Shown: in pieces, positions 1-10,500 of the stretch
Layout of the letters: the number at the start of each line of letters is the position of its first letter
Position numbering within the stretch: position 1 is the first letter of the stretch
From: Symbiodinium natans
Taxonomy: Eukaryota > Sar > Dinophyceae > Suessiales > Symbiodiniaceae
Assembly (NCBI GenBank): GCA_905221605.1
Contig: CAJNDS010002307.1
Coordinates: 199,287-251,786, forward strand
Direction: 5' to 3'
DNA: 52,500 bases
Notes under the pieces: model-generated
The model's database searches: none
Told to the model about the DNA's origin: nothing
What the model saw: only the letters and a program-made list of their open reading frames with translations
Position numbers and translations under genes: made by a program

Positions 1-56
1 ACCACTCCAGAGTAACTACAATAGAATCAATAGAACAGTCGTGGGCGGCGACAGCC

Positions 57-58
<2 letters not shown>

Positions 59-118
<60 letters not shown>
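59..118. repeat. (CAG)n trinucleotide microsatellite
   Basis: About 19 uninterrupted AGC/CAG units. Open frames across it on both strands encode only homopolymers (Ala, Leu, Gln or Ser runs) and are not treated as genes. Confidence 0.9.
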
Positions 119-119
<1 letters not shown>

Positions 120-289
120 CATTATTTGATTTCAGTAGCAGCAGAAGCGGCAGCAGGAGCAGTAGCAAAACAAATTGAGCACTAGCAAGAGCACCCCCAA
201 TAATGTGCTGGAGCTTTAACCCACAACCCACCACCCGAATCCATAAAGCCTAAAACCCTGAATCCTAAGCCCTAAAACCCTAAACCAGG

Positions 290-373
290 AGTCCCACTCA
301 AAGCTGAGATCGATGGAATCCGCCGTCAGGGCATCGCCAACCTCAGCGAAGGTTTGAGGGCGATTCGTTGTGT
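290..373 (-). CDS. Exon-like island, unknown protein
   Basis: Minus frame reads TFAEVGDALTADSIDLSFEW with no stop, and a CAG acceptor lies just upstream (minus sequence TTACCCAG before the frame). Flanked by CCCTAAA tracts. Acidic, amphipathic composition unlike the surrounding repeats. No family recognised. Exon edges are approximate. Confidence 0.5.
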
Positions 374-429
374 CTGGGTAATTTTGGAGCCAAAGCCCTA
401 ATCAATCCAAAAACCCCAAACCCGGGGCC

Positions 430-489
430 TCCTTTGACTACGTGCCATCGGAAACGGAAGCGGCGTTTCATAGGCAACTGACTTGAGCT
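430..489 (-). CDS. Exon-like island, unknown protein
   Basis: Minus frame reads KLKSVAYETPLPFPMARSQR. It may precede the 290-373 exon in the same gene; a GC dinucleotide after AAGGAG could serve as donor. Exon edges are uncertain and no family was recognised. Confidence 0.4.
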
Positions 490-540
490 TAGGCCTAAAC
501 TTAGGCCAGGGTGGCTTTGCCGCCTTGAACGGCGTGGGGG

Positions 541-628
541 TGTTTAGGGTTTAGGGTTTAGGGTTTAGGGTTTAGGGTTTCGGGTTTAGGGTTTAGGGTT
601 TCGGGTTTAGGGTTTAAGGTTTAGGGGG
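541..628 (+). repeat. Interstitial telomeric repeat tract (TTTAGGG)n
   Basis: About 12 TTTAGGG heptamers with single-base variants (TTTCGGG). The first of the long tracts in the window. Further tracts of the same kind lie at about 866-977, 1127-1240, 1773-1866, 1993-2072, 3294-3372, 4681-4765, 5244-5302 and 6592-6640, in both orientations. Confidence 0.95.
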
Positions 629-710
629 GTGGGAAACAAGGTGTTAGATGGCCCTCCACAAATCGGCCAGAGCTGCGCTTCGAACCCGACGAAGCCTTCG
701 AGCCTTTTTT

Positions 711-813
711 AAGGGTCCATGTACCTTATTATGATATACTTAGACCCAAAAGTCCTTATATAGGAAGTACTTTAAGGCCCAAGTATTCCATAATTAGGTA
801 CATGGACCCTTAG
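711..813. mobile_element. Hairpin MITE-like element, family A (GGGTCCATGTACC)
   Basis: Near-palindrome of about 103 bp. The left end AAGGGTCCATGTACCT is matched by the reverse complement of the right end (AGGTACATGGACCCTTA), and the inner arms also pair. Same family at 17132-17240, 32136-32244, 33156-33264, 48282-48390 and more diverged sites. It has no coding capacity, so it would depend on enzymes encoded elsewhere. Confidence 0.85.
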
Positions 814-979
814 GGCTCTTTTTGCATCCTAGCCTTCACAGCCTCGGCGCAAAATATGCAGCAAGCCCTAAACCCTATAAACCCTAAACCCTAAACCCTA
901 AACCCTAAACCCTACACCCTAAACCCTAAACCCCAAACCCTGAACCCTAAACCCTAAACCCTAAACCCTGAACCCTATT

Positions 980-1098
980 TCCTCGTGCGGCCCTGGGTCC
1001 TTGTCGACGGGGCCCTGGACCGTTTCCAGAAAGGAGAGCTTCGGAACCAGCACGAGCTTCCTTTGGGGCTCCGAGGTACGGGCCCTTTGGGTTCTGCA
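980..1098 (-). CDS. Exon-like island, unknown protein
   Basis: Minus frame contains RKLVLVPKLSFLETVQGPVD. Bordered by CCCTAAA on the low side and TTTAGGG variants on the high side. Another minus frame is also open, so the frame choice rests on composition only. Confidence 0.4.
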
Positions 1099-1879
1099 GG
1101 GTTTAGGGTTCAGGGTTTTGGGGGCTTAGGGTTTTAGGTTTTTAGGGTTTTAGGGTTATAGGGTTTTAAGGTTTTAGGGTTTTAGGGTTTAGGGTTTAGG
1201 GTGTAAGGGTTAAGGGTTTAGGGTTTAGGGTCAGGGACTATATGCAAATACATATACATGTCTTTAAAATACATATTGAACAAGCATGTGCCTATCAATA
1301 GACGATAGTACTGTGTTTGACAGTGGTGAGGCTCAGGACACTGCTCTTGCTGAGCATGGTGGGTGATGCTGCGTGAGGTACGCGGATTGCCAGGATGATG
1401 GTCGGTGGTGATGACGAGGATGAGCGATGGCGACGATGGCGATGACGATGATGTTACGTGAATCCAGAGTCTAGAAAGCCTGTGCTCTGCATGTTTCTTC
1501 CTCGTCCAAGCGCTACAGCGCTACGTCTTTTCTCGAGCCCCTGCCTATAAAGGTATGATGAGGCCCTCCCAAACCCTTTTAAATTACTTAAAATCCGGAA
1601 CCCCATTAAACCCTACATCCGAAACCCTCTTGTTGACACCGTGCTTCCGAGACACACCGTAGACTTTGCCACGGCCCTAAACCACAAACCCAAGCTACAA
1701 AGCAAAACTCGACCCTAGAGTATCCTAGGCATAAACAAGGTGCCCTTTTTGGCTTAAAGGGGCTTATAAGGCTACCCTAAACCCTAAATCATAAACCCTG
1801 AACCCTAAACCCTAAACCCTAAACCCTAAACCCTAAACCCTAAACCCTAAACCCCAAACCCCAAACAGACGGACCAAGG

Positions 1880-1985
1880 GCCCTACTCTGGGTCCACCGC
1901 AACGCGCCAAGCGTCCCAGACAGCACAGTGCCGATCCAGCGGTGGTGGATGTGGCCCCGGTGAGGCCCATAGCCCTGCCACTGAA
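1880..1985 (-). CDS. Exon-like island, unknown protein
   Basis: Minus frame contains WQGYGPHRGHIHHRWIGTVL, open across the whole GC-rich block between two CCCTAAA arrays. Rich in His and Trp. No family assigned. Confidence 0.45.
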
Positions 1986-2282
1986 GCCCTCTCTAGCCCT
2001 AAACCCTAAACCCTAAACCCTAAACCCTAAACCCTAAACCCTAAACCCCAAACCCTAAACCCCAAACCCTATTAATTATGATGAAACCTTTGCCGGACTG
2101 CAGGTTCACAACAAAAACATCCGGAGAGATCCCCCCCCCCCACTCACCTAAACCCCGGGGAGGCTCTCAAAAGTAGATCCCCCTTAACAGTTTCTAAGAA
2201 TGACCCTAGGGTACTATTTGGGGGTTCTACTTGTTAAACCCTAAACCCTAAACCCGAAACCCTAAACCCTAAACCCTAAGGT

Positions 2283-2400
2283 CTGGGCAGGCCTCCACTC
2301 CTCGCCGGAGCTCAGTGAACTTCGAGGGCATCGAGACGTACCCGCGCTGCGCGACGCGAGGGAGCATCTGGATCAGAATCCTCGGCGTGCTCTTGGGGGC
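2283..2400 (-). CDS. Exon-like island, unknown protein
   Basis: Minus frame contains STPRILIQMLPRVAQRGYVS and stays open for about 40 codons. One plus frame is also open here. Minus is preferred because neighbouring islands read on minus. Confidence 0.4.
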
Positions 2401-3374
2401 AACCCTAAACCCTAAACCCGAAACCCTAAACCCTAAACCCTAAATCCAAACCGTAAACTCTAAACCCTAAGGGGCAGGCGCAGGGGGCGTGGAGGGGGGT
2501 GCTCGGGCTGGAAGACTGGAGATTGAATTGGGCTTAAGCCCAAATGCTAAACCCTTTAGACCCTTTGAACCCGTAACACCCTTCAAACCCCTCAAGCCCG
2601 ATAAGCCCTGTACCCCTACACCCCCCCAAACGCTAAACTCTATACCCTAAACCCTAAACCCTGAGAACCCGAAACCCTAAACCCTAATGTTGAACCCTGT
2701 TTAGTGTGCCCCCCCCCCCCCCCGCCCCCCTGAACAGTCGAGGCTGGATTTTGACCTGTTTAAACGGGACCGGGATTTTACATGATTTTAAATAGGGAGG
2801 AGTTTAGATAGATTTAAAAGGGGTCCATATGAATTTGAGAGGGAGCCGTGCGAGTCGAAAAGAGGACAAGATTGAGTTTATGTGAACTTAAAAGGGATCC
2901 ATAGGCTTTTTCCGAATTCTGCCATTGTTTCGGGTTTAGGGTTTAGGGTTTAGGGTTCGGGGCCGTGAGGGGCTCCTGGATAACCCCCTTGTCGGATTGA
3001 ACGAAACCAATTTTTCAAATGGCTTCTTAAAGGGAATTAATGGTTTCGGGCCGGTTGGAATGGATGAGGTCGGCCTGTAAAATCACAAGGTCCGGCTTTA
3101 AAATCAGAAGGCCCGGCTTTAAGCCGGAGCCTCCGGGCCGAAACAAGCCCCACATCCTTTAAACGAAATGTCGGATTTCGGGAACCGTTTGACTGTAAAG
3201 AGGGACCCCAAACAGTCAGGGTGTCCTGAATAACACAGCCAAAAATGACTATATAGAGGAGGCCCCCACTAAACCAGGTCCAACGTTATTCTACAAAACC
3301 CTAAACCCTAAACCCTAAACCCTAGACCCTAAACCCTAAACCCTACACCCTAAACCCTAGACCCTAAACCCTGT

Positions 3375-3468
3375 TCTGCGCAGCTTCTCCGGGTTCATCA
3401 CGTCCTCTACAACATGGGAGGCCACAGCGTAGTCGAACTTGCCGGCAACTTCCACCTGATGTGCCGTG
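3375..3468 (-). CDS. Exon-like island, unknown protein
   Basis: Minus frame contains AYTAHQVEVAGKFDYAVASH and continues VVEDVMNPEKLRR. Clearly protein-like and stop-free across the island. Telomeric tracts abut both ends. No family recognised. Confidence 0.5.
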
Positions 3469-4212
3469 TAGGCTTTTAAGGTTAGGGTTTAGGGTTTGGG
3501 GCTCAGTTAGGGTTTAGGGTTTAAGGTTTAGGGTCTGGGGTTTAGGGCTTAAGGGTCGGGGTCTAGGGTCTTATAGACTCTAGGGATGAGGGGGCGATCT
3601 AGGGGTTCAAGGGTTACGGTTTATGCAAGGTTTGGGGTTTAGGGTTTAGGGTTTAGGGTTTCGGGTTACGTCTATATGAAAGACCCTGACCCCTTATGGG
3701 GTTTACATGGGAGGAAACCCCGTAAGGTGAGGTTAAACCCTGAACCCCCAAAAACCCTAAACCCCTAAACCCGAAACCCCAAACCCTAAGCCTAACCCTA
3801 CTTTAGGGTTTAGGGTTTGGCTAGGGTTTAGGGTTTAGGTTCGTTTAGGGTTTGGAGCTGGTTTAGGGTGTGTAGGGTTTCACGACACCTGCACAGCTTC
3901 AACCCTACACCCTTGACCTCACAGCGTGCTAGACAGTTATAGGAGGGGAAACCCACGAAAAAAAACCCTAAACCCTGAACCCAAAACCCTATGTACCCCA
4001 AGCCCTTCATGGTAGGTCTTGGAGGTTTACTTGGTAGCCCTAAACCCTAAGCCCAAAACCCTAAACCCTAAACCATCTTATAATAACCCTATGGTCAGGG
4101 CACCCTGTTTGGCATGGCTACTTTATAAGGGAACCCATAGCCAAAATAACAAGTTAAGGGGCACCACTGAGCTACCAAGTTTCAGGCCTAAACCCTAAAC
4201 CCTAAACCCCAA

Positions 4213-4272
4213 TTCACTTCCGAAAGCTGCCAAAGTCGCGTGCTGCAACAGCGGCCCCCACGCCGACTCCTT
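4213..4272 (-). CDS. Short exon-like island
   Basis: Minus frame reads ESAWGPLLQHATLAAFGSE between a CCCTAAA tract and a T-rich stretch leading into TTTAGGG. About 20 codons, so the support is weak. Confidence 0.3.
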
Positions 4273-5762
4273 GCTTTTGCTTTTTTTGGGTTTAGGGTTT
4301 AGGGTTTAGGGTTTAGGGATTAGGGTTTCCTATCGAAATGGGTCACAACTCTATCGGCCCTAAACCACTAACAACCCCTAAACCCCTAGAACCTAAACCC
4401 CCCCAACACAAAACATGCAGCTTGGATGTCGATCTCAATCTGCCAACAGTGCTGCGGATATGTAGTTCTCAGGGCTGCGAAAGGCTTGCAGCTCTATGAC
4501 AGTCTGCCCACAACCCCTCAAACTGCCAAAACCCTAAACCCTAAACCCTAAACCCTAAACTCTAAACCCTAAACCCTAAACCCAAAACCCAAGCCCCCTA
4601 CCCCCGTTCTAAGGACGGCCTTGTTCACATCCAACGCGAAACGAAGAAGCTGCCGGGGTTCCTGGCTTCTACCTGGGCGGTGGCGGTTTAGGGTTTAAGG
4701 TTTAGGGTTTAGGGTTTAGGGTGTAGGGTTTAGGGTTTAGGGTTTAGGGTTTAGGGTCTAGGGACTAGGGTTTGGGGTGTAGGCGTTTAGTTCAAACTTT
4801 GCTGAGTGGGATGGGGAGTTTGGGTGGAGGGCTTAGGGTTTCGGGAGCTGAGTACCGGTACTTGTTGGGGAAGTAGGAAGCTTGGTGCTCTATAGAATCC
4901 TTGTCAAGGGTTCTAAGGCAGGGGGAGCATGCTTGCGCTTATTCCCTGCTTCCGTAATAGGGCTTGGGCTTTATGGATCTAGAAACTACTTGCATGGGAC
5001 CCCAAAACAAGGATGAAAAGGGGTGCCTTTTTGGAATTGGGTAGAACAAGAAAAAAACCCAGGACCCCTAAAAAACAAGAGGGCCTACTGGGAGATCCAG
5101 TGGCCTTTACGGGTTTAGGGTTTAGGCTTTAGGATTTAGGGCTTAGGGACCACCTTGTGTACATGTGTGCTCCAGACCCTAGCCCATTCACCCTAAGCCC
5201 TGAGCCCCCCCATCCCTAAGCTTAACAGTCTACACCCCAAGCAGGGTTTAGGGTTTAGGGTTTAGGGTTTAGGGTTTAGGGTTTAGGGTTTAGGGTTTAG
5301 GGAGGACACCATGACTTCTTGTAACTGGAGGAGGAAGTATTTCCAGACACGAGCCTTTCTCCGATCCTCTCCATGCTTAGGTACTTCCCCAAACCAACAC
5401 AAACTCCTAAATGTCCATCTGCTGACAAATCCCAGTCTCTGAGTGGGGTTGTAGGGAATTAGCTACCTGATATTCATATATGCTAGAAAACCCATTCAAA
5501 GACAATTCAGGGTGCCTGGCTTAAATCACTCTCGGAACTCGAATTTGTGAAAGGCGAAACATGGAACCCAACCACCAAGGACAATGCCACTAGATCACCC
5601 AAAACCCAAAACCCAAAACCCTAAACCCTAAACCTTTGAAGTAGGGTTTCTACTCCGAAGCATGCCCCGAAAGACACCCCAAAAGGGCTAGGGCTTAGCG
5701 TTTTAGGTTCTAATGGTTTAGAGTTGAGGGCCAAGTTTGTTCTGAAACCCTAAACTTATGGA

Positions 5763-5850
5763 TTCCCCTACTACCCCCCTCAATACTCCCCCCCCCTAGG
5801 TTCCCCCCTTGGGGGAACCTAGGGGGTAGTATAGAGGGGGGTAGTAGGGG
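5763..5850. mobile_element. Near-perfect palindrome, family D (CCCCTACTACCCCC)
   Basis: CCCCTACTACCCCCCTCAAT at the left pairs with the reverse complement of the right arm (ATAGAGGGGGGTAGTAGGGG). The centre GGTTCCCCCCTTGGGGGAACC is itself palindromic. Related arms occur at 37022-37166 and 43111-43301, the latter inside a coding gene's intron. Confidence 0.85.
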
Positions 5851-5924
5851 AACCCCTGATAAACCCTAAACCCTAAACCCTAAACCTTAAACCCTAAACC
5901 CTAAAGCAGACATGTACCAAAGGT

Positions 5925-6035
5925 GCAGCACCGGCTGTAGGTGAATTCCCCAGAGAAGCAGCTGATGTTCGCCTGAGACATAGCTTGAAGGCGACAGATA
6001 TCCATAGGCGCCTGTATGAACTAGCTTCATTGGGG
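5925..6035 (-). CDS. Exon-like island, unknown protein
   Basis: Minus frame contains HTGAYGYLSPSSYVSGEHQL and continues LLWGIHLQPVLH. Stop-free across the island between ITS tracts at about 5862 and 6035. A plus frame is also open, but the minus one has more protein-like hydrophobic spacing. Confidence 0.45.
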
Positions 6036-6225
6036 TAGGGTTTAGGGTTTAGGGCTTAGGGCTTAGGGTTTAGGGTTTTGGGTTTAGGGTTTAGGATTAG
6101 GGTTTAGGGTTTAGGGTTTAGGGTTTAGGGTTTAGGATTAGGGTTTAGGGTTTAGGGTTTAGGATTAAGGTTTAGGGTTTAGGGTTTAGGGTTTCGGGTT
6201 TAGGGTTCAGGGCTTAGGGTTGTGA
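6035..6225 (+). repeat. Long interstitial telomeric tract
   Basis: About 27 TTTAGGG units with recurring TTTAGGATTAGGG interruptions. The repeated interruption suggests local expansion of a several-unit block and not independent addition of each heptamer. Confidence 0.9.
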
Positions 6226-6759
6226 AGTAGTATAGGAAATTGAGCCTTTGCGTAGTCTATGCCAGAAATGTGGTAGGGCTGCAAGGGGATGATATGTTGG
6301 TCTACGATACCAGGGAACCCAAAAAACTAGACCAAATAGTAGGGGATCCCCTTACAGTAAGGACCCCAAAAAGGTACGCCTACTGTCCTACACCCTAAAC
6401 CCTAAATTACTAAACCCGAAACCTAAACCTTACACCCTAAACCCTAAAGCCTAAATCCTAAACCCTAAATCCCCACAATCAAATTGAAATGTGTATGACC
6501 CCTCCGGTTCTGCATGTGGCTTGAGGACTGGGGACAAGCCTTTCTGAGACGTAGATGAGCAGGTGCAAAGGAGCCAGGCCCAGGATGGGCTGTTAGGGTT
6601 TAGGGTTTAGGGTTTAGGGTTTAGGGTTTAGGGTTTGGGTTCTTGTTACTCCTCCACAGTGAACACTTTTAAAAGGGCCCATCTGGGGGGATCATGGAGT
6701 GCGTGCCAGCACTGAATTCAAGATCTTGGGGCCCTATGGTCCGCCCTAAACCCTGCAGA

Positions 6760-7040
6760 CTTACCAAAGCTTTTGACGCCCTGAACCCTAATAGCCCTAA
6801 TAACCCTAATAACCCTAGAATGACCCCAATGACCCTAATAACTTTAAGAACCCTAAGAACCCTAATAACCCTAATGACCCCAATAACCCTAGTGACCCTA
6901 ACAACCCTAATAACCCTACTAGCCCCAATGGCCCTAATAACCCTAATAGCAACCCTAATAACCCTAAGCACCCAAACAACCCGAATAACCGCAATAGCCC
7001 GAATAACCCTAATAGCCCAAATAACCCTAAGCACCTTAGG
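6760..7040. repeat. Degenerate CCCTAATAA / CCCTAATGA array
   Basis: About 30 copies of a 9-mer related to the telomeric unit (CCCTAATAA, CCCTAATGA, CCCTAATAG). Because the period is a multiple of three, frames stay open on both strands and give repetitive Ile/Val/Arg or Thr/Leu peptides. These are artefacts of the repeat and are not called as genes. Confidence 0.85.
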
Positions 7041-7380
7041 TCCCTGCACTCTGCAGGCAGTTCGCTGCTCCGGCTCTCCAACTCCTTAAATACACAAATA
7101 ATATGGAAGGAAACAAGCCTAAACACTAAACCCTGAGCCCCGAACCCTAAACCTCAAATCCCTAAACCCTACGCCCTAAATCCTAAACCCTAAACCCTAA
7201 ACCCTAAACCGTAAAAGCGCTAAACCCTGAAAGTCCAGCAGGTGCAGGGTTCAGGGTCGACTCGCCTCGCCAGGCGCCCTTAGCTGGCCCCCTGTTCCGG
7301 CACCTCGGCGACATGGGGGGGGGGGGGGGAGGGTTTAGGGTTTAGGGTCTAGGGTCTAGGGCCTCGGGTTTAGGGCCGAG

Positions 7381-8886
7381 TTACGTTGGTGATATCTGTT
7401 TTTGTTGGGGGGGGGGGGGGGGGGCGGCCGTAAGATGGACACTTAGAGACTGCGCATCAGGAAACAAGTTTCCCAAAGCTGTCGGCAGGCAAGCAAAGTC
7501 TCCAGCGCAACGATATATTTGCCCCATGCCAACACCATGTCCTGTCAGAACCATATCTGCAAGCAACTCGCTCAGACGGCTGCCCATCTCTGGGTCTGGG
7601 GCACTCAAGGCTTTCCGTTGCATGCGAATTCCTGTCCTCAACTGGAACTCACTCAACAAGGCATCCTCGCACCCGGCAACAGATGCATCGCCGCCTTCTC
7701 TAACATCGCACGGCGTGACGATGACTGCATCGTAAATGGGCGCCACAAGCTGAAACCCATGCTTCGGGAGGAGCTCCACGAACTCTCGCAGCCGTCGACA
7801 CTCGCGATCAAAAAGCACATACGCGAGCGCTGATGTCTCTGGACGAGGCCTCCCAGCGCACTCCAACGCACGTACAACGTCTGGATACAGCGTGGCGACA
7901 CAGGTTCGAAGCTTTTGCGCCTCTGCTGCCAGGCCTTCTAGTAATGGACATGCAACAACGCAGCCCTCAATTTTGCTAGGAAAGACATACCCGAAGCAAG
8001 CCTTCAACAGCATGGTCTTGGCCTCCTCCAACGTGATGCTCAGCCATTGCGACACGCATTGTCGCCATTGCTGTTTGTGTTCTGCATAAAGCTTGAAACA
8101 CGGCATCTGCAGCTGCTGCTCCTGCCCGATCTCAAGAGCACAATGTACGATTGCGTTGGGCATGTCATACTCGATGGAGCCAGCAGGTGATGCCGCTGCC
8201 CGTGCCTGTCTGCTGAGGTTGGTCATGCTCAGATGACCAAAAAAAAACCGGCCCATGGAGGTTCCACCCACCAGCTTCTGATGCCCGACGCTCCTCACCT
8301 GCACAACGTTCACGTTGTCGTCTTGTCCTTGCCTGCAGGCTGTCAAGAAGTCACGGGCCTGCTCCCACCGGTCCATGTCCGGGCCTCCTGCTTCCAGATA
8401 CCTTTCGAGACCACTGACATTGACGCAATGCGTGATCTGCCACTGATCGCCTTGAGGCAAAGCGCACGGCGCCATGCCAGCGGCAATCCAGACACCCTGT
8501 CCCGAGGCGTCGGACGCCCATTGCCAGTCCAGCCATCCTCCAAACACGCTCGAAGCAGAAGACGCCTGGGCACAGTCCTCCAAGCAAGCCTGCCATTTGT
8601 TTACGTCCACTGCTCTGCGCTCAAAACGATCCAGCGTGGCGCCGCCTCGGCACATCCCATCAACTTGACGAATCAGGCACGGAAAACTCTTGATGGAATC
8701 CTTCAAGAAGTCCACTCGAAGTCTTTTTTCCGAAGGATGTCTGCTTGCTCCCTTGACTGTGGCGAACCCAGGGTTGGAGACTACCGCCAGCCGGTTCACG
8801 TCGCCCTTAGACGATGCCCACGCATTATGACATCTACATCGCAAATCAGACGGCAACACGCCGTGTCGCCTACTGCAGTCATGCTC
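7381..8886 (-). CDS. TVpol-type family-A-like DNA polymerase region of a helicase-polymerase gene
   Basis: What is seen: a minus frame of about 500 codons with three ordered blocks matching superfamily-A polymerase motifs. Motif A-like EYDMPNAIVHCAL has the catalytic Asp at about residue 247 (numbered from the frame opening at 8904). Motif B-like EEAKTMLLKACFGY lies at about 294-306. Motif C-like YDAVIVTP lies at about 391-398 with its Asp. A GRFFFGH block precedes motif A. This spacing fits the TVpol polymerases of Polinton-like viruses, virophages and allied transposons, which replicate the element. The SF3 helicase exon is immediately upstream on the same strand. The C-terminus has GDFACLPTALGNLF and then a Pro run encoded by a poly-G tract, just before telomeric repeats, so the 3' end is probably truncated. 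Function is inferred from motifs; the copy may or may not be active. Confidence 0.72.
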   Translation of the reverse strand, partial: EHDCSRRHGVLPSDLRCRCHNAWASSKGDVNRLAVVSNPGFATVKGASRHPSEKRLRVDFLKDSIKSFPCLIRQVDGMCRGGATLDRFERRAVDVNKWQACLEDCAQASSASSVFGGWLDWQWASDASGQGVWIAAGMAPCALPQGDQWQITHCVNVSGLERYLEAGGPDMDRWEQARDFLTACRQGQDDNVNVVQVRSVGHQKLVGGTSMGRFFFGHLSMTNLSRQARAAASPAGSIEYDMPNAIVHCALEIGQEQQLQMPCFKLYAEHKQQWRQCVSQWLSITLEEAKTMLLKACFGYVFPSKIEGCVVACPLLEGLAAEAQKLRTCVATLYPDVVRALECAGRPRPETSALAYVLFDRECRRLREFVELLPKHGFQLVAPIYDAVIVTPCDVREGGDASVAGCEDALLSEFQLRTGIRMQRKALSAPDPEMGSRLSELLADMVLTGHGVGMGQIYRCAGDFACLPTALGNLFPDAQSLSVHLTAAPPPPPQQKQISPT

Positions 8887-8944
8887 CTGCGCTCTATGCA
8901 ACACACCGCAGAACGACTAGGCGCACGACACTAGAAAAGAACAC

Positions 8945-10052
8945 CGACTTCCATGACTTCATCTGATCATGGGTCTCCCGCACAATGCGTTCGCTACGAG
9001 ACATCGGCTGCGAGCTCCCTGATTGCCCTGCTCCATTAGTTTTACCAGCGTCCTCGGCCGCTTCCAGTTCGTCTGGTGTGGCTGCCTCCGTGGTGCGGTT
9101 CATACGCTTCAGCAACCAGGCCGTGTCCCGTGCAGTTTGACTGCCTGGCTCCATGAACTCTAAGCCATCACTACATGCTCGAATGCCATGCTTCTGAAGA
9201 TGTGGAAAGACCCAGTCCTGGAAGAGGCACCACACTGCAGCCCCGGATACCATAAAGTCCTTGACGCCCGGATCCGCCACGAACACCTTGGAGGCTACGT
9301 TCACTTCTGAAGGAATGTTGGTGAACGTCGACCTCATATAAGTGCACCGAACTCTCCTGGCATATGAGCGTTCTTCGGCGGTCGCCACCTTTGGCGTGTC
9401 CCCCGTATTGAAGGACCAGACCTTTCCAGTAAATGGCCATCGGCCATACCGGGTCTCACTCTCGTGGTTTCTTCGGAGGGGGAGCGATCCCCCCCCGATA
9501 AAGAGTTTGAAGACGTCGTCCAGAATCCCACAATCTCCTTTAGCTTCATCGATACTGATAAAAATTGCATGGCTGAAGTTACAACCTTGCACTTGGAACT
9601 CCCGCTCGCGTTGCAAGAGGCCACAACTGCCACCAGAAAATCCACTGCCGAACGCAGCCTGCAGATGATCCTGGAAAATGAGGGACTTGCCATCCTGCCC
9701 AACGCCTACCACCGCATGCAATACATCTGGTTGTCGAGCTCGAGCAACTACCAACGCGCATTGATTCAGCAGTACCTTCAACCCGTCACTGCCAGCAAAG
9801 GAGGACAGCAGTATGCTGGCATACCGGCGCCGCACGGCCAGACTGGGCGCGTTGCACAGACTTGCCGGGATGGACACATAACATCCTCTTCTCGGATCTT
9901 TCGGCATCTGATGTACAGCACCGTCCACCGTGCTGATGTAACAGTCCTGGAAGCATAGTCCTGCCTTTTGCCGCCCGCCAACATCCTCATCGGCCCACTG
10001 CTGAAAAGACTTCACAATGCTCCTGCAAGTCGAATCGTGTGCCCACAAGCCG
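8945..10052 (-). CDS. SF3 (D5-like) helicase exon of the same gene
   Basis: What is seen: Walker A GVGQDGKS, Walker B AIFISIDEAKG about 46 residues later, and a motif C / sensor block VWSFNTGD with its Asn about 49 residues after that, in the order and spacing of superfamily 3 helicases. FKLFIGGG and the RRNHE that follows resemble the D5 helicase segment after Walker B. The N-terminal part (WADE to YVSIPAS) fits the end of a D5_N domain. Known role: hexameric replicative helicase of viruses, plasmids and transposons. The frame runs to a stop near 8894. The polymerase frame follows, shifted by one base. A 58-nt GT-AG intron at 8887-8944 would join them in frame; a one-base indel is the alternative. 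Confidence 0.72.
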
Positions 10053-10137
10053 CTAGACATGTACGATATGTAGACACGCTATCCCAAACGATGCACGGAA
10101 ACACATGTCGGTCGTAGGTACAAACAGCAGTCATATC
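10053..10137 (-). other. 85-nt GA-AG intron in the helicase gene
   Basis: The frame ending in MAELCRVVRQQFSEHH and the frame beginning GLWAHDSTCRSIV are joined in phase if GATATGACTG...ACATGTCTAG is removed. The donor is GA and the acceptor AG, the same noncanonical class as in the gene at 37-44 kb. Without removal both frames meet stops here. Predicted from sequence only. Confidence 0.55.
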
Positions 10138-10265
10138 CTGTGGTGTTCACTGAACTGCTGTCGCACAACGCGGCACAGTTCCGCCATGGCCAGGGTCCAT
10201 TCTTTCGCACGGAGCTCGGCCTTTCTCGGCATGGCATCCTGCGCATCCCAAGCCCACACACCTGC
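10138..10265 (-). CDS. Small exon of the helicase-polymerase gene
   Basis: Stop-free minus frame containing AELRAKEWTLAMAELCRVVR, amphipathic helix-like, in the same frame number as the D5_N-like exon upstream and joined downstream by a GA-AG intron. The upstream boundary is uncertain. A GC-AG intron at 10266-10457 (192 nt) would keep phase. Confidence 0.5.
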
Positions 10266-10500
10266 CTGCGCAACCGTTGCCTATGCTGCCCTTGCGTGTC
10301 TGTACTCTGCGTTGCAACAGGCCTACGTACCCCCATGTCCCCCCCATGCATTCCAACTGAATAGCTGATTCCAAAACCGGAACCCTGCGCACACAGAAGA
10401 GAATCCAAGCCCGAGCCCCTACGCTGCCGTTGCGTGTCTGGCAACAGAACTACGTGCCCCCAAGTTCTGCATTCCAATATCTGACTTCCAAACCGCAAGC
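10266..10500. repeat. Imperfect tandem duplication of ~115 bp
   Basis: Two adjacent diverged copies on the minus strand share GTTTTGGAA, TTGGAATGCA, GGGGGYACGTAG, CTGTTGC and AGACACGCAASGGCAGC in the same order. The left copy overlaps the end of the D5_N-like exon, so part of the duplicate appears to have become intron. Confidence 0.6.

Noticed and set aside
6669-7126. Overlapping open frames of 100-130 codons on both strands
   Set aside because: They arise from a 9-bp telomere-derived repeat whose period is a multiple of three. The peptides are simple Ile/Val/Arg or Thr/Leu repeats.
8233-8934. Plus-strand frame of 233 codons
   Set aside because: Antisense to the polymerase frame, which carries ordered catalytic motifs.
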